A DNA stretch of 64,000 nucleotides from Calditrichota bacterium (GCA_013150955.1 JAADJD010000010.1:1-64000), one strand, 5' to 3'. Positions 52,314 to 61,732 are shown, numbered from the stretch's first letter. Numbers and translations: made by a program. The notes: generated by a model from the sequence alone, not told the origin.

Positions 52314-53834
52314 ATGATATCAATTTCGGTGGATCGCCGTCCCCTTCAGCAATTGAAAACCGGGGTGATGTTTATTCCGGTGTTGCAGGACGAGTTGAAA
52401 ATTCCCGAACCCATCGAGGCGTTTTTGAATGCCCGCAAGTTGTTCATTCGGGAGTGGCTCCAGGCCAGCCATTTTTCGGGAAAGCTGGAAAATTACCGCC
52501 TGCTGCCGACGGGACGTTCGGAATTCCCCTTTCTGGTTTGCCTGGGCATGGGCAAGTTGAACGATTGGGATATGGAGGCCGCCCGGCGCTATTTTGGGAA
52601 AGTCATTCACATTGCGCGGGAATTGAAAATGGATTGTCCCTCGGTATACTGGGATGATCAACTTCCCCGTCCCAAAGAGGACAGCATTTTCTTCCCCGAG
52701 ATTGTGGCCAGCATGGGAATGGCCGCCTTCCGGGTAACCGAGTTTCAGACCGAACGGGAGGATGATAACGATTTCGAATTGACCTCGGTGCAGCTGGTGT
52801 ATCCAGACGCACCGGATGAACTGGATGCGTTCATCACCGAAGGCCAGCGGATAGCCACGGCGGTGAATTTCGCCCGCCGCCTGGGCGAGATGCCGGGAAA
52901 CGTGCTGACACCCGAACGATTTGTGGAAGAAGTGCGTCAGTTGTCCGATAGCTATCCGGAGTGGAAGCTGAAGATTCTGGACAGGGAGCAACTGCAGGCC
53001 GAAGGGTTGAATGCCTTGCTGGCCGTGGCCGCGGGCAGTGCCCATGCCCCTTATCTGGCCATTATCCATTATGAACATCCCGATGCCGAGGAAACCATCG
53101 CGCTGGTGGGTAAAGGCGTTACCTTCGACAGTGGCGGGATTTCCATCAAGCCGTCAAAATCCATGGACGAAATGAAGTACGACATGTCCGGCGCCGGCGC
53201 GGTTCTGGCAACCATCAAACTGGTGACCGAGATGAAATTGCCCGTAAACGTGGTTGCCGCCATGCCACTGGTGGAAAATCTGCCATCCGGTAAAGCCACT
53301 CGTCCTGGAGATATTGTAAAAAGTTACAGCGGTATTACCATCGAAGTGTTAAACACCGATGCCGAAGGTCGAATGATTCTGGCCGATGCCCTGGCGTACG
53401 TCATCCGAAACTATCAGCCGCAGATTGTGGTGGATCTGGCCACATTGACCGGGGCGATTATAGTGGCATTAGGGCACCTGGCTGCGGGAATGTTCACCAA
53501 TAACGGGCAGCTGGCGGAAGAATTTCAGGAAGCGGGGCAGATTGCCGGGGAGTGGGTATGGCAGTTTCCCATCTGGAAGGAATATGGCGAGCTCATGAAG
53601 AGCCGCATCGCCGATCTGCGCAACATTTCCAGCAAGCCCGGTGCGGGTTCCATTACTGCTGCCAAATTTCTGGAAAAGTTTGTGGATGGCAAACCCTGGG
53701 TACACCTGGATATTGCCGGCACCGCCTGGGAAATGCCCGAACGATCCTATCGGGGTAAGGGAGCAACCGGCTATGGTGTCCGGCTGTTGTACCATTGGCT
53801 CAAGTTGTTTCATGGGCAGTCAACCGGGGAGTAA
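52314..53834 (+). CDS. pepA: Leucyl aminopeptidase (M17 family)
   Basis: A 506-residue cytosolic aminopeptidase with two bound metals. The metal and catalytic motifs are KGVTFDSGGISIKPSKSMDEMKYDMSGAG and NTDAEGRMILADAL; the domain also has VVAAMPLVENLPSGKATRPGDI and ATLTGAIIVALG. The N-terminal domain (about 1-160) is less conserved, as usual for M17. The ATG at 52314 has TTGGAGGTCGT. The redoxin gene follows after 3 bases. Confidence 0.93.
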   Translation: MISISVDRRPLQQLKTGVMFIPVLQDELKIPEPIEAFLNARKLFIREWLQASHFSGKLENYRLLPTGRSEFPFLVCLGMGKLNDWDMEAARRYFGKVIHIARELKMDCPSVYWDDQLPRPKEDSIFFPEIVASMGMAAFRVTEFQTEREDDNDFELTSVQLVYPDAPDELDAFITEGQRIATAVNFARRLGEMPGNVLTPERFVEEVRQLSDSYPEWKLKILDREQLQAEGLNALLAVAAGSAHAPYLAIIHYEHPDAEETIALVGKGVTFDSGGISIKPSKSMDEMKYDMSGAGAVLATIKLVTEMKLPVNVVAAMPLVENLPSGKATRPGDIVKSYSGITIEVLNTDAEGRMILADALAYVIRNYQPQIVVDLATLTGAIIVALGHLAAGMFTNNGQLAEEFQEAGQIAGEWVWQFPIWKEYGELMKSRIADLRNISSKPGAGSITAAKFLEKFVDGKPWVHLDIAGTAWEMPERSYRGKGATGYGVRLLYHWLKLFHGQSTGE

Positions 53835-53837
53835 TCC

Positions 53838-54320
53838 ATGAATCGCAGGGCTTTTCCGGAATTTCAATTACCCACGTTAGAAAATCGTGCAGTGACGCAG
53901 GCCGGGTTTCAGCAGCGGCCGGCTACCCTGTGCCTTTTTTTCAAAGGCAGTTGTGCAACCAGTCAACTGGTGTTGAATTTATTGCGGCAGTTGTGGGAAC
54001 GACAGGGATTGCCGGAAGAATGGGTATTGTTGATTTCTCAGGATAACGTACCGGAAACCCGGACGTTCGTGCAGCAGCATGGACTGTCTTTCCCTCTGGT
54101 TGTGGATTACCCGGATTACCGATTGTCCCGTGCACTGGATTTTCAGACGGTTCCTGCCATGTATCTGGTAGACCGGCAGAGTCGAATCCTGAACCACACC
54201 GAGGGATTCGTCAAACCGGAATATGAAATTTTATTGCAGCGATTGTTTGCGGAAAATGGGGTGCAAATTGTGGAACTGTTTGAATCGGGAGCGAATGTCC
54301 CTTTACTGAAGCCCGGCTGA
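53838..54320 (+). CDS. Redoxin-like thioredoxin-fold protein with a single active-site cysteine
   Basis: A 160-residue AhpC/TSA- or redoxin-type protein. FPEFQLPTLENRAV and PATLCLFFKGSCATSQLVLNLLRQLW are the N-terminal strand and the reactive helix. The site is GSCATS, so the usual CxxC is CxxS. The cis-Pro TVPAMYLVDRQSRIL is kept. This could be a 1-Cys reductant or peroxidase; the substrate is unknown. It begins four bases after pepA ends and is in the same transcript. Confidence 0.7.
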   Translation: MNRRAFPEFQLPTLENRAVTQAGFQQRPATLCLFFKGSCATSQLVLNLLRQLWERQGLPEEWVLLISQDNVPETRTFVQQHGLSFPLVVDYPDYRLSRALDFQTVPAMYLVDRQSRILNHTEGFVKPEYEILLQRLFAENGVQIVELFESGANVPLLKPG

Positions 54321-54323
54321 GCG

Positions 54324-54366
54324 CCCCGGCACCGGCATTTCGGGTAAATGCCAGCAACGGTTTTTC
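54324..54366 (+). terminator. Weak terminator-like hairpin after the redoxin gene
   Basis: GGCATTT (54334-54340) pairs with AAATGCC (54346-54352), and a five-T run follows 8 bases later. The T tract is offset, so this is uncertain. The remaining 150 bases up to the next gene show one more 7-bp hairpin (54399-54430) and nothing else. Confidence 0.4.
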
Positions 54367-54523
54367 GCATAATCTTGTGTGGGGAGGGAATGCAAAATCT
54401 CCGCAGGAATCATTCTGTCCCGATGCGGAGGGGCGGATCTCTTCTGGGTTTTTGTTAGATTGTTGAACAGGAATATAATCATTTTGGCGGGATGATCGAC
54501 TCTACATAAAGGAAAAAAGCTGG

Positions 54524-55330
54524 ATGGATATGTACGACATTCATAATCATCTGATTTATAAATTTGATGATGGTCCACGGAGCCTGGACGAAGTGGTGGA
54601 AATGCTGAAAATTGCCCGGGATCAGGGCATCACCCGCGTGTTCGCCACCTCCCACTTTCAGGAATTGATACCCGTGGAGCTGGAAGAAGACTATTTCCAA
54701 AAATTGACCGAATTGCAGGATCGATTGGAGCAGGAGAACCTTCCGGTACAGGTGTTTTCCGGAGCAGAGATATTCTTTCATCATTACATTAATGAGACGG
54801 TGAAGCGCAGTCGAGTGGGAACCCTGGCCGGCCTGGGAAAATACGTATTGCTGGAATTTCCCCTCTTCTTGATGCCCTCGGGGGTTCCGGATGCCCTGTT
54901 TAAACTGAAAATGGATGGATTTATTCCCATTATTGCCCACCCGGAACGCTACAGCAGCGTTATGGAAAATCCAGAAAAAGTTCTGGAATATTTGAAATAT
55001 GGGGCTTTGCTGCAGGTGAATGCGGGCAGTCTGGTAGGGGATTTTGGACGCCGGGTGCAACGGGTGGCCATGTGGATGATGGAAAATCGGCTGGTTCATT
55101 TTCTGGGATCCGATGCACACAATCCCACCACCCGAACGTTCCGGATGGCCGATGCCGTTGAGCATTTGAAACGACATGTGGATGAAGATTACGTTCGCGA
55201 TGTGGTCGAGCATTTCCCGGCAAAAATTTTGAAGAACGAGGACATCGAAAAGGTCAACATTCCCGAGCTGGAAGACCAACCGGGTTTCCTTTCCCGCTTG
55301 AAAAACAAGTTGTTTTCCCTGGGGCGTTAA
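54524..55330 (+). CDS. CpsB/CapC-type PHP-domain tyrosine phosphatase
   Basis: A 268-residue protein of the polymerase-histidinol-phosphatase superfamily. The metal sites are visible: YDIHNHLIYKFDDGPRSLDE, ATSHFQ, the Glu in SGAEIFF, IIAHPERYSS and FLGSDAHNPTTR. In Gram-positives CpsB/YwqE dephosphorylates the tyrosine kinase that controls polysaccharide chain length. Here it lies apart from the sugar genes, and no tyrosine kinase gene is adjacent, so the substrate is open. The ATG at 54524 has AAAGGAAAAAAGCTGG. Possible standalone gene. Confidence 0.87.
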   Translation: MDMYDIHNHLIYKFDDGPRSLDEVVEMLKIARDQGITRVFATSHFQELIPVELEEDYFQKLTELQDRLEQENLPVQVFSGAEIFFHHYINETVKRSRVGTLAGLGKYVLLEFPLFLMPSGVPDALFKLKMDGFIPIIAHPERYSSVMENPEKVLEYLKYGALLQVNAGSLVGDFGRRVQRVAMWMMENRLVHFLGSDAHNPTTRTFRMADAVEHLKRHVDEDYVRDVVEHFPAKILKNEDIEKVNIPELEDQPGFLSRLKNKLFSLGR

Positions 55331-55441
55331 CCCCTCGCTGATTGTTTTCCCCTGAATGAAAAATTTTAAATTCTTGATTATATTCCCCTTTTTCGCTCAT
55401 ATTTTGATGATGCCAGTTAAATCAAGCGAGAGAGGTTCATT

Positions 55442-57136
55442 ATGAGTGTGATACCATCCGAATACCAGCCGCCGATTTCTTGTGAAGAATTCATCGCCAG
55501 AGCATCCGGAGATGATGAAGAATCTTTTGAAGTGGGTGTATTGTTTGTCGGTGCCGGGCCGGCCAGTCTGGCGGGTGCAATTCGCCTGGCGCAACTCTTG
55601 CAATCTGCACCCGAAGTTCAGGAGCAGCTGGGCGAGATGCCCATCGTGGTGCTGGAGAAGGGTAAATATCCCGGTGCCCATTTGTTGTCCGGAGCGGTTG
55701 TCAATCCCAGTGCGTTCTTTAAGCTTTTTCCAGATTTAAAACCGGAGGATTTTCCTTTCTACGGTCCGGTTGAAGACGAAGCATTTTACTTTTTAACCGA
55801 GAAGAAAGCGTTTAAACTTCCCCTCATGCCGCCGCCCATGCAGAATCATGGCAACTATGTGGCGTCCTTAAGCAAAATTGGTCAATGGCTGGCGGAAAAG
55901 GCAGAGGAATTGGGGGTGATGATTTTCCCCGAAACCGCCGCCGTGAAGGTTTTAGTGGAAGACAACCGGGTAGTGGGGGTTCGCACAGACGATAAAGGAT
56001 TGGATCGGGATGGAAAACCGATGAGCAATTACGAACCCGGCTCCAACATGCTGGCGAAGGTGACCGTGGTGGGAGAAGGTACCCTGGGACACCTGACGCA
56101 AACCCTGCTGGAATATTTTGGCATCAGCCGGGAAAATCCACAGATTTACGCCCTGGGGGTAAAGGAAATCTGGGAAGTGCCCCGTCCCCTGAAACGGGTG
56201 GTGCACACCATGGGCTGGCCGCTTAGACTGGCCCGAAAGTATCGGGAATTTGGGGGTAGCTTTATCTATCCCATGGGGGAAAATAAAGTCTCGCTCGGCT
56301 TGGTGGTGGGCATGGATTACGCTGATGCCTCCCTGTCGGTTCACGATTTACTGCAGCAGTTTAAACAACATCCACTGGTTCGCGAAATACTGGAAGGCGG
56401 AAAGCGTCTGGAGAAGGGCTGGGGAGCCAAGACCATTCCGGAAGGTGGATTTTATTCCCTGCCCAGGCAGTTGCATGTACCGGGGGCTTTGTTTATTGGT
56501 GATGCAGCTGGCTTTGTGAATGTCCCGGCTTTAAAAGGGATTCATTATGCCATGTGGTCAGGAATACTGGCAGCGGAAGCGATATTTGATGTGCTGAAGG
56601 CAGGGCTGGATCCCCAATCAGAAAACACCCTTGCCCGTTTTGATGAAAACGTTCGGAATAGTTTTATCTGGATAGACCTTTACCAGGTGCGCAATATGCG
56701 TCAGGCCTACCAGTACGGATTTTTTGCCGGTAGTTTACTGGCGGGATTCATGACACTCACCAGAGGTCGTTTTCCGGGATGGAAAATACCCACCCTGCCG
56801 GATGGAGCGCACCCGGTTTTCAAAGGCACCCGTCAGTATCCCAAACCGGACAATCAGTATACATTCGATAAGCTGTCCAGCGTGTACGCCAGTGGCAATC
56901 GCAGTCGGGATACCATGCCCAATCACATCCGCATTCGCACCGATGTTCCGGAGGAAATGGGCGATTTGTGGGTCAACATGTGCCCGGCGCTGGTGTATGA
57001 GTGGGCAGAAGAAAATGGTCAGCGGAAGTTGACCATTAATGCGCCGAATTGTATCCATTGTGGTGCCATCACCGCCAAGGGCGGCCGCTTTACGCCACCC
57101 GAAGGTGGCAACGGCCCGGAGTATGAGGAGACGTGA
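55442..57136 (+). CDS. Electron-transfer flavoprotein:quinone oxidoreductase, altered iron-sulfur site
   Basis: A 564-residue ETF-QO, taking electrons from ETF to quinone in the membrane. FAD motif GAGPASLAGAIRLAQ, SGAVVNPSAF, LGLVVGMDYAD and GDAAGFVNVPALKGIHYAMWSG are present. The C-terminal iron-sulfur domain has CPALVYEW and NCIHCGAITAKGG. Mitochondrial-type enzymes keep CVHCKTC here, giving four Cys; this protein lacks the last one (Ile). The cluster would need another ligand or be a 3Fe-4S type. The thiolase and fadJ-like genes further on fit a fatty-acid oxidation context. ATG at 55442. Confidence 0.9.
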   Translation: MSVIPSEYQPPISCEEFIARASGDDEESFEVGVLFVGAGPASLAGAIRLAQLLQSAPEVQEQLGEMPIVVLEKGKYPGAHLLSGAVVNPSAFFKLFPDLKPEDFPFYGPVEDEAFYFLTEKKAFKLPLMPPPMQNHGNYVASLSKIGQWLAEKAEELGVMIFPETAAVKVLVEDNRVVGVRTDDKGLDRDGKPMSNYEPGSNMLAKVTVVGEGTLGHLTQTLLEYFGISRENPQIYALGVKEIWEVPRPLKRVVHTMGWPLRLARKYREFGGSFIYPMGENKVSLGLVVGMDYADASLSVHDLLQQFKQHPLVREILEGGKRLEKGWGAKTIPEGGFYSLPRQLHVPGALFIGDAAGFVNVPALKGIHYAMWSGILAAEAIFDVLKAGLDPQSENTLARFDENVRNSFIWIDLYQVRNMRQAYQYGFFAGSLLAGFMTLTRGRFPGWKIPTLPDGAHPVFKGTRQYPKPDNQYTFDKLSSVYASGNRSRDTMPNHIRIRTDVPEEMGDLWVNMCPALVYEWAEENGQRKLTINAPNCIHCGAITAKGGRFTPPEGGNGPEYEET

Positions 57137-57221
57137 GAAAGGAACCGATTGGATTTCTTTTTACATCAATAAAGGCTGTAATGGCAATTAATGTGGGCCT
57201 TTAAGGCAGAAAATGTCTATA

Positions 57222-57401
57222 TAACCCAAATTATGCAATAAACCGCGAATCACGCGAATGAAACCAAAAAATATATACAAAATCGCGAATAAACCCTGGA
57301 ACACATTTTCATCCAGACACAATCCAATGTATTTTATTGGTTTTATTGGTATTAATTCGTGTAATTCGTAGGCTATTGCTTAATCTGGGTTAATCTGGGT
57401 T
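57222..57401 (-). repeat. Dispersed intergenic repeat, copy R13
   Basis: A full reverse copy: AACCCAAATTATGCAATAAAC, then CACATTTTCATCCAGACACA, then CCAATGTATTTTATTGG, with its right end TAATCTGGGT duplicated. It closely resembles copy R14. Confidence 0.9.
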
Positions 57402-57479
57402 AAATTAAAATTTGTGATCAGAATTTTAAGCCTACTCTGGTTGACATGATTAACGGAGGAGGTTGACCCGATTGCTACT

Positions 57480-58163
57480 TTGAAACAGAGCATTTTAAAT
57501 TTTGCCCAGGATCGTAAATATTTTCAAATCTCGCAACTAAAAGCCCTTTTGACATCCAGAAATATTTCTTTTGCTGAAGATAGTATCAAAAAAATTGTTT
57601 ATTATCTAAAAAAGGAAGGAAAAATATTCAGCGCCGGAAGAGGATGGTACTCTACCATTGACCATCCTTTTGTTCTTGATAAAAAACCGGTTCAGGAGAT
57701 TGTGGACTATCTTGATAAAGAATTTCCACTAATGTATTTTTCCTGCTGGAGCACGGAACAATTAAAATTATTCTACCATCACATTCAGGTCCGATTTGTT
57801 ATTTTTATATATTCGGAGACAGATTATCACCCTTCTATTTATGAGCGTCTCAGGCATAAATATTCCTCGGTCTATTTGAATCCCGGAAAACGCGATGTTG
57901 AATCGGCATTTATTTTCGATCATAAGACAGTCATTATTCGGCCCAGCATCAGCGAAGAACCGCAGGTCAATCACTATGCGACGATTGAGAAGATTTTAGT
58001 GGACTTGTTTATTGAAGGAAAAAAACTCCAGTTGCTTGATGAATGGGAATATCAGCAGGTGTTTCAGAAAATCGTTGATAACTATCGTGTGAACATGGCC
58101 AAATTGATTCGTTACGCAAACAGAAGAAATGTAAAAAAGGAGATGCTTTCAATTATCCACTAA
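57480..58163 (+). CDS. AbiEi-type antitoxin-like protein
   Basis: A 227-residue protein. The N-terminal part (FAQDRKYFQISQLKALLTS, KIVYYLKKEGKIFSAGRGWYS) is a winged helix like AbiEi/DUF6577. The rest, with VQEIVDYLDKEFPLMYFSCWSTEQL and DVESAFIFDHKTVIIRPS, matches the antitoxin body. It should bind DNA and repress the pair. The listed start is TTG 57480; an ATT at 57471 lies 8 bases after a near-perfect GGAGGAGG and may be the true start. The composition is AT-rich compared with most neighbours, as expected of an acquired defence module. The partner gene follows. Confidence 0.8.
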   Translation: MKQSILNFAQDRKYFQISQLKALLTSRNISFAEDSIKKIVYYLKKEGKIFSAGRGWYSTIDHPFVLDKKPVQEIVDYLDKEFPLMYFSCWSTEQLKLFYHHIQVRFVIFIYSETDYHPSIYERLRHKYSSVYLNPGKRDVESAFIFDHKTVIIRPSISEEPQVNHYATIEKILVDLFIEGKKLQLLDEWEYQQVFQKIVDNYRVNMAKLIRYANRRNVKKEMLSIIH

Positions 58164-58200
58164 TGGCAAATTCGTTGGTTGTTTGCCATTAGTGGATAAT
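58152..58200 (+). promoter_or_regulatory. 19-bp perfect inverted repeat at the antitoxin-toxin junction
   Basis: ATTATCCACTAATGGCAAA (58152-58170) and its exact complement (58182-58200) enclose an 11-base loop. The left arm contains the antitoxin stop codon TAA (58161-58163) and the right arm the start region of the toxin. In RNA it would form a very stable hairpin over the toxin start. No T run follows, so it is not an ordinary terminator. Confidence 0.85.
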
Positions 58201-59262
58201 CCGTGGCATATGATCCATCCGAAATGTTTTACGGAAGAATGGATTCTTCTGAAAAGAGATCAGATAGGCCGCGTTGATCCCACCTTGCTGGAAAAATGTA
58301 TCTATGCGTTTGAGCTTTTAGCTCAACTGGTAACGAAAGGGCTGATTTTTATTTTCAAAGGCGGTACCAGTTTAATCTTGTTGCTTTCGGAGTTTAGAAG
58401 GCTTTCCATCGATGTGGACATTGTATGCAATGAAAAACGGGAGAAGATCGAATCCATTTTTAACGCTGTGGTGAGCGATTCGCCTTTTTCCCGCTGGCAA
58501 GAAGATGTTCGAATGCCAACACGAATTCCTAAGAGCCATTTCCGATTTTATTTTCATTCAAATGTCAACAATCGTGAGGATTATGTTTTACTGGATATTT
58601 TGAAGGAGTCCATGAATTTTCCACATGTTCAATCGGTTCATGTCAATCTGCCATTTTTTATTTTAATGGAGGAGGTTTGGGTAACCGTTCCAACGATAGA
58701 AGGGTTGGTTGGGGATAAACTGACTGCATTGGCCCCCTGGACAATTGGAATCCCATTACAGGAAGATCGTTCTATGCAGTTGATTAAACAGGTTTTCGAT
58801 TTAGGGGAATTATTTGTTCATATTTCAGACTTCCATGAAATTTTCGATTCTTACAATGTAATCCATTCTTTGGAAAACAAATATCGGAATACCTCTTTTA
58901 CAACATCTGAAACACTGCAGGATACGATAGACATTTGTTTTCTGATCTCGCAAATGGGATTAAGGGGTGGTGTGGAAGACGAGTCCACAAGAATTTTAAT
59001 GAGGCGAATCCGGAGTCATTTGATGGGTGTAAACTATCATCTGGACGATGCCAGAATTTCAGCATCTCGTGCCGCATTAATAGCAAAAATATTGCAGAAA
59101 GAGTCGTTCCCTCCTCCTTTTTCTATTGTTTATAATTCCGAGGTGCTTGATCAAATTCGCAACGTTAGCTTAACGGGAAATCTTTTTGTATTGAACCGAT
59201 TAAAGTCAATTGCACCAGAAGCTTTCTATTATTGGTATTTGATTTTCCGGTTGGAAGGATAA
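58183..59262 (+). CDS. AbiEii-type nucleotidyltransferase toxin
   Basis: A 359-residue protein of the AbiEii family. FKGGTSLILLLSEFRRLSIDVDIV is the nucleotidyltransferase GGTSL and DID/DVD motif. EGLVGDKLTALAPWTIGIP is the conserved Lys motif of the family, and the C-terminus is all-helical. Type IV toxins of this family transfer nucleotides to tRNA or other targets. The start is not settled: TTG 58183, GTG 58192 and ATG 58210 are in frame and no ribosome-binding site is seen. The first two lie inside the hairpin. Confidence 0.83.
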   Translation: MPLVDNPWHMIHPKCFTEEWILLKRDQIGRVDPTLLEKCIYAFELLAQLVTKGLIFIFKGGTSLILLLSEFRRLSIDVDIVCNEKREKIESIFNAVVSDSPFSRWQEDVRMPTRIPKSHFRFYFHSNVNNREDYVLLDILKESMNFPHVQSVHVNLPFFILMEEVWVTVPTIEGLVGDKLTALAPWTIGIPLQEDRSMQLIKQVFDLGELFVHISDFHEIFDSYNVIHSLENKYRNTSFTTSETLQDTIDICFLISQMGLRGGVEDESTRILMRRIRSHLMGVNYHLDDARISASRAALIAKILQKESFPPPFSIVYNSEVLDQIRNVSLTGNLFVLNRLKSIAPEAFYYWYLIFRLEG

Positions 59263-59353
59263 AAAATGTATTTAATGGAAATGGAGGATCCAAAACTTAT
59301 TTTTTTGTATTATATTTTGTTTGGCAAAAAGAAGGATCAGGTATTTTAGTAAA

Positions 59354-60193
59354 ATGGAGCAACTCAAATTAGCCGCCCGTAATGCCCGCAAAAAAACGAT
59401 TGTCCCGGTAAAACAGGTGCGTATTGGTGAGGGCTTTGTGGTCATTGCCGGGCCCTGCAGTGTGGAAAGTGAAGAGCAAATGCTGATAACGGCCCGCATG
59501 GTAAAAGAAGCCGGTGCGGATATGTTGCGCGGTGGGGCCTTTAAGCCGCGAACCTCCCCGTACGCGTTTCAGGGATTGGGACTGGAAGGATTGAAGATTC
59601 TGGAAAAGGCCGGCCGGGAAACCGGTCTGCCCGTGGTAACCGAAGTGGTGGATCCAAGAGATGTAACCTGGGTCTGTGAATTTGCCGATGTGCTGCAGAT
59701 CGGAACCCGAAACATGCAAAACTTTGCCCTGCTTAAGGAGGTGGGAAAGGCGAATAAACCGGTGCTGTTAAAACGAGGCATGTATTCTTCGTTAAAGGAA
59801 TGGCTCTACAGCATTGAATATATTCTGAATGCGGGCAATCCCCATGTCATCCTTTGTGAACGAGGCATCCGCACTTTTGAGACCTACACCCGAAATACCC
59901 TGGACATCAGCGCGGTGCCGGCCATGAAGGAGCTTACCCATCTTCCGATCATCGTAGATCCCTCTCATGCCACGGGACGGGTATCCATGATCGAATCCAT
60001 GAGTCTGGCAGCCGTTTCTGCCGGTGCCGATGGTTTGCTGGTAGAAGTGCATTTTAAACCGGAGATCGCCCTGTCTGACAAAGATCAGCAGTTAAATCCC
60101 CGGCAGTTTAAACAGATGATGTGGAAATTGCGCAAACTGGTGCAATTTCATCAGCAACTGGCAAAACAGAAATCACCACGGGGGGAGACATGA
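59354..60193 (+). CDS. 3-deoxy-7-phosphoheptulonate synthase (type I beta)
   Basis: A 279-residue DAHP synthase joining PEP and erythrose-4-phosphate, the first step of the shikimate pathway. [13 protein letters not shown] holds the metal Cys. [45 protein letters not shown] and [10 protein letters not shown] follow. It has no ACT or chorismate-mutase domain of its own, so regulation may pass through the CM-PDT protein encoded next. ATG at 59354; a TTG 11 codons before is less likely. It overlaps pheA by four bases. Confidence 0.93.
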   Translation: MEQLKLAARNARKKTIVPVKQVRIGEGFVVIAGPCSVESEEQMLITARMVKEAGADMLRGGAFKPRTSPYAFQGLGLEGLKILEKAGRETGLPVVTEVVDPRDVTWVCEFADVLQIGTRNMQNFALLKEVGKANKPVLLKRGMYSSLKEWLYSIEYILNAGNPHVILCERGIRTFETYTRNTLDISAVPAMKELTHLPIIVDPSHATGRVSMIESMSLAAVSAGADGLLVEVHFKPEIALSDKDQQLNPRQFKQMMWKLRKLVQFHQQLAKQKSPRGET

Positions 60194-61242
60194 ATCTTGA
60201 AGAAATCCACAAACTTTTAAGGAAGATTGATTATCGATTGATCAAATTACTGGACGAACGGATGGAGCTCTTGTTGAAGCTCACCCGTTTGCAGCAGGAA
60301 AATCAGGCCGCCTCCGATGTAAACGGCTTTCAGGATGCGGAAAAATATTCTCAGGGACTCATCCGGCCGGAATTCTACCGCCGCCTGTATCGGGAAATTT
60401 TAACGGAAAGTAAAAAATTGCTGGATCGGGATTTCAAACTGATTGCTTTCCAGGGGGAACACGGAGCCTACAGCGAGGTTGCCGCACGGGTCTGGGATGA
60501 ATCGTTAATTCCCATCCCCTGCACGGAATTCACCGAGATTTTCGAGGAAGTGGAAGCTGGCGTCTTCGATTACGGAATTGTTCCAGTGGAAAATAATACC
60601 GGAGGGCAGGTCAATCAGGTCAATCAACTGGTGCTGGGAACCTCTTTGCATGTGATCGGTGCGGTTGAGCTGCACATTCATCACTGCCTGCTGGCTCCAA
60701 AAGGAACCGATTACCGAGAATTGCACAGTGTGTATTCCCACACTCAGGCACTGGAACAGTGCCGCCAGTTTCTGGCACGCAATAAACTTCAGCCGGTACC
60801 CTATTACGATACCGCCGGAGCCGCTCGAATGATTGCCGAAAATACCCCACCCTCAGCCGCTGCTATTGCCAGTAAGTTGGCCGCAGAGTTGTACAATCTG
60901 GAAATCATTAAAGAAAACATCGAGGATTTTCCCCACAACATCACGCGGTTTCTCATCTTTGCCCGACAGCCTCGAAACGAACCGGGGGAAAAATGCTCCA
61001 TCGTCTTTTCCACGGAACACAAGGCCGGTACCCTGTTTCGTGTGCTGGAGGTTTTTGCCCGTCGGGGAATCAATCTGACCCGTATCGAGTCCATGCCCAA
61101 TTTGCGGGGCAGCTTCGCCTTTTTCCTGGATTTTGAGGGCGATCAGAACGACAGGCCGGTAAAGGAGGCGTTGCAGGAAGTTCAAAAATTGACCACCGAT
61201 TTCCGCATGCTGGGTTGTTATAACGAAAAGCGCGGGCAGTAA
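60190..61242 (+). CDS. pheA: Bifunctional chorismate mutase / prephenate dehydratase
   Basis: A 350-residue three-domain protein. Chorismate mutase type II helices are at 1-85 ([23 protein letters not shown]). Prephenate dehydratase is at about 92-265 ([35 protein letters not shown], and the TRF motif in NITRFLIF). The C-terminal ACT domain is at about 280-345 ([29 protein letters not shown]), where phenylalanine binds. It makes phenylpyruvate from chorismate. ATG at 60190 overlaps the DAHP synthase stop (ATGA), so the pair is a coupled aromatic operon. Confidence 0.95.
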   Translation: MNLEEIHKLLRKIDYRLIKLLDERMELLLKLTRLQQENQAASDVNGFQDAEKYSQGLIRPEFYRRLYREILTESKKLLDRDFKLIAFQGEHGAYSEVAARVWDESLIPIPCTEFTEIFEEVEAGVFDYGIVPVENNTGGQVNQVNQLVLGTSLHVIGAVELHIHHCLLAPKGTDYRELHSVYSHTQALEQCRQFLARNKLQPVPYYDTAGAARMIAENTPPSAAAIASKLAAELYNLEIIKENIEDFPHNITRFLIFARQPRNEPGEKCSIVFSTEHKAGTLFRVLEVFARRGINLTRIESMPNLRGSFAFFLDFEGDQNDRPVKEALQEVQKLTTDFRMLGCYNEKRGQ

Positions 61243-61261
61243 CCTCTGCCAGGGGTGGTGT

Positions 61262-61398
61262 GGGGAAAGGGGGATAGGGAGATAAGGGAATAAGGGGAAT
61301 AAGGGGAATAAGGGTATAAGGGAATAGGGGGATAAGGGAAAGGGTATTGGGGATGGAGGAATAATGGAATAATGGAATAATGGGGTATAGGGGAATGG
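61262..61398 (+). repeat. Purine-rich degenerate tandem repeat
   Basis: Irregular tandem units of the form GGGGAATAA, GGGATAAGG and GGAATAATG run for about 135 bases. The plus strand is purine-rich with very few C. It looks like a minisatellite-type low-complexity tract. Confidence 0.85.
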
Positions 61399-61407
61399 AA
61401 AATTCCT

Positions 61408-61527
61408 CACTGCCCACTGCCCACTGCCAACTGCCTACTGCAAACTGGGATATATACTGCCTACTGCATACTGCAAACTTGGATACATACTGCCCATTGC
61501 CGACTGCTCACTGCCAACTGTCCACTG
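61408..61527 (+). repeat. CTGCC-type degenerate tandem repeat
   Basis: Seven-base units such as CTGCCCA, CTGCCAA, CTGCCTA and CTGCAAA repeat over about 120 bases, broken by a small insert (GGGATATATA type). A shorter array of the same units follows at 61587-61616. Reading frames here give low-complexity translations and are not genes. Confidence 0.85.
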
Positions 61528-61586
61528 AACCCCGGCCCGACTCTCCAGAATCCTTGTTCGACTCAGGCGTAAAGCCTGCGGCTATC

Positions 61587-61616
61587 ATTGCCCACTGCGC
61601 ACTGCCCACTGCCAAC
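61587..61616 (+). repeat. Second short CTGCC-type array
   Basis: TTGCCCACTGCGCACTGCCC and flanking units repeat the motif of the larger array 60 bases upstream. The spacer contains a small hairpin (CAGGCGTAAAGCCTG). Confidence 0.75.
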
Positions 61617-61732
61617 GGTTAACTGAAATGCTACTTTTGGTGTATTGCGGCATTTTTTCCGATTTCTGGATTTGTCCATAAAGGTTTTTTATGTAAATTC
61701 TTTCACAACAGAATTGGAAGGAGAATCCGATC

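Noticed and set aside
60121-60189. Upstream start of the prephenate dehydratase gene
   Set aside because: It would overlap DAHP synthase by 73 bases; the ATG at 60190 gives an ATGA overlap and a GGGGGAG site.
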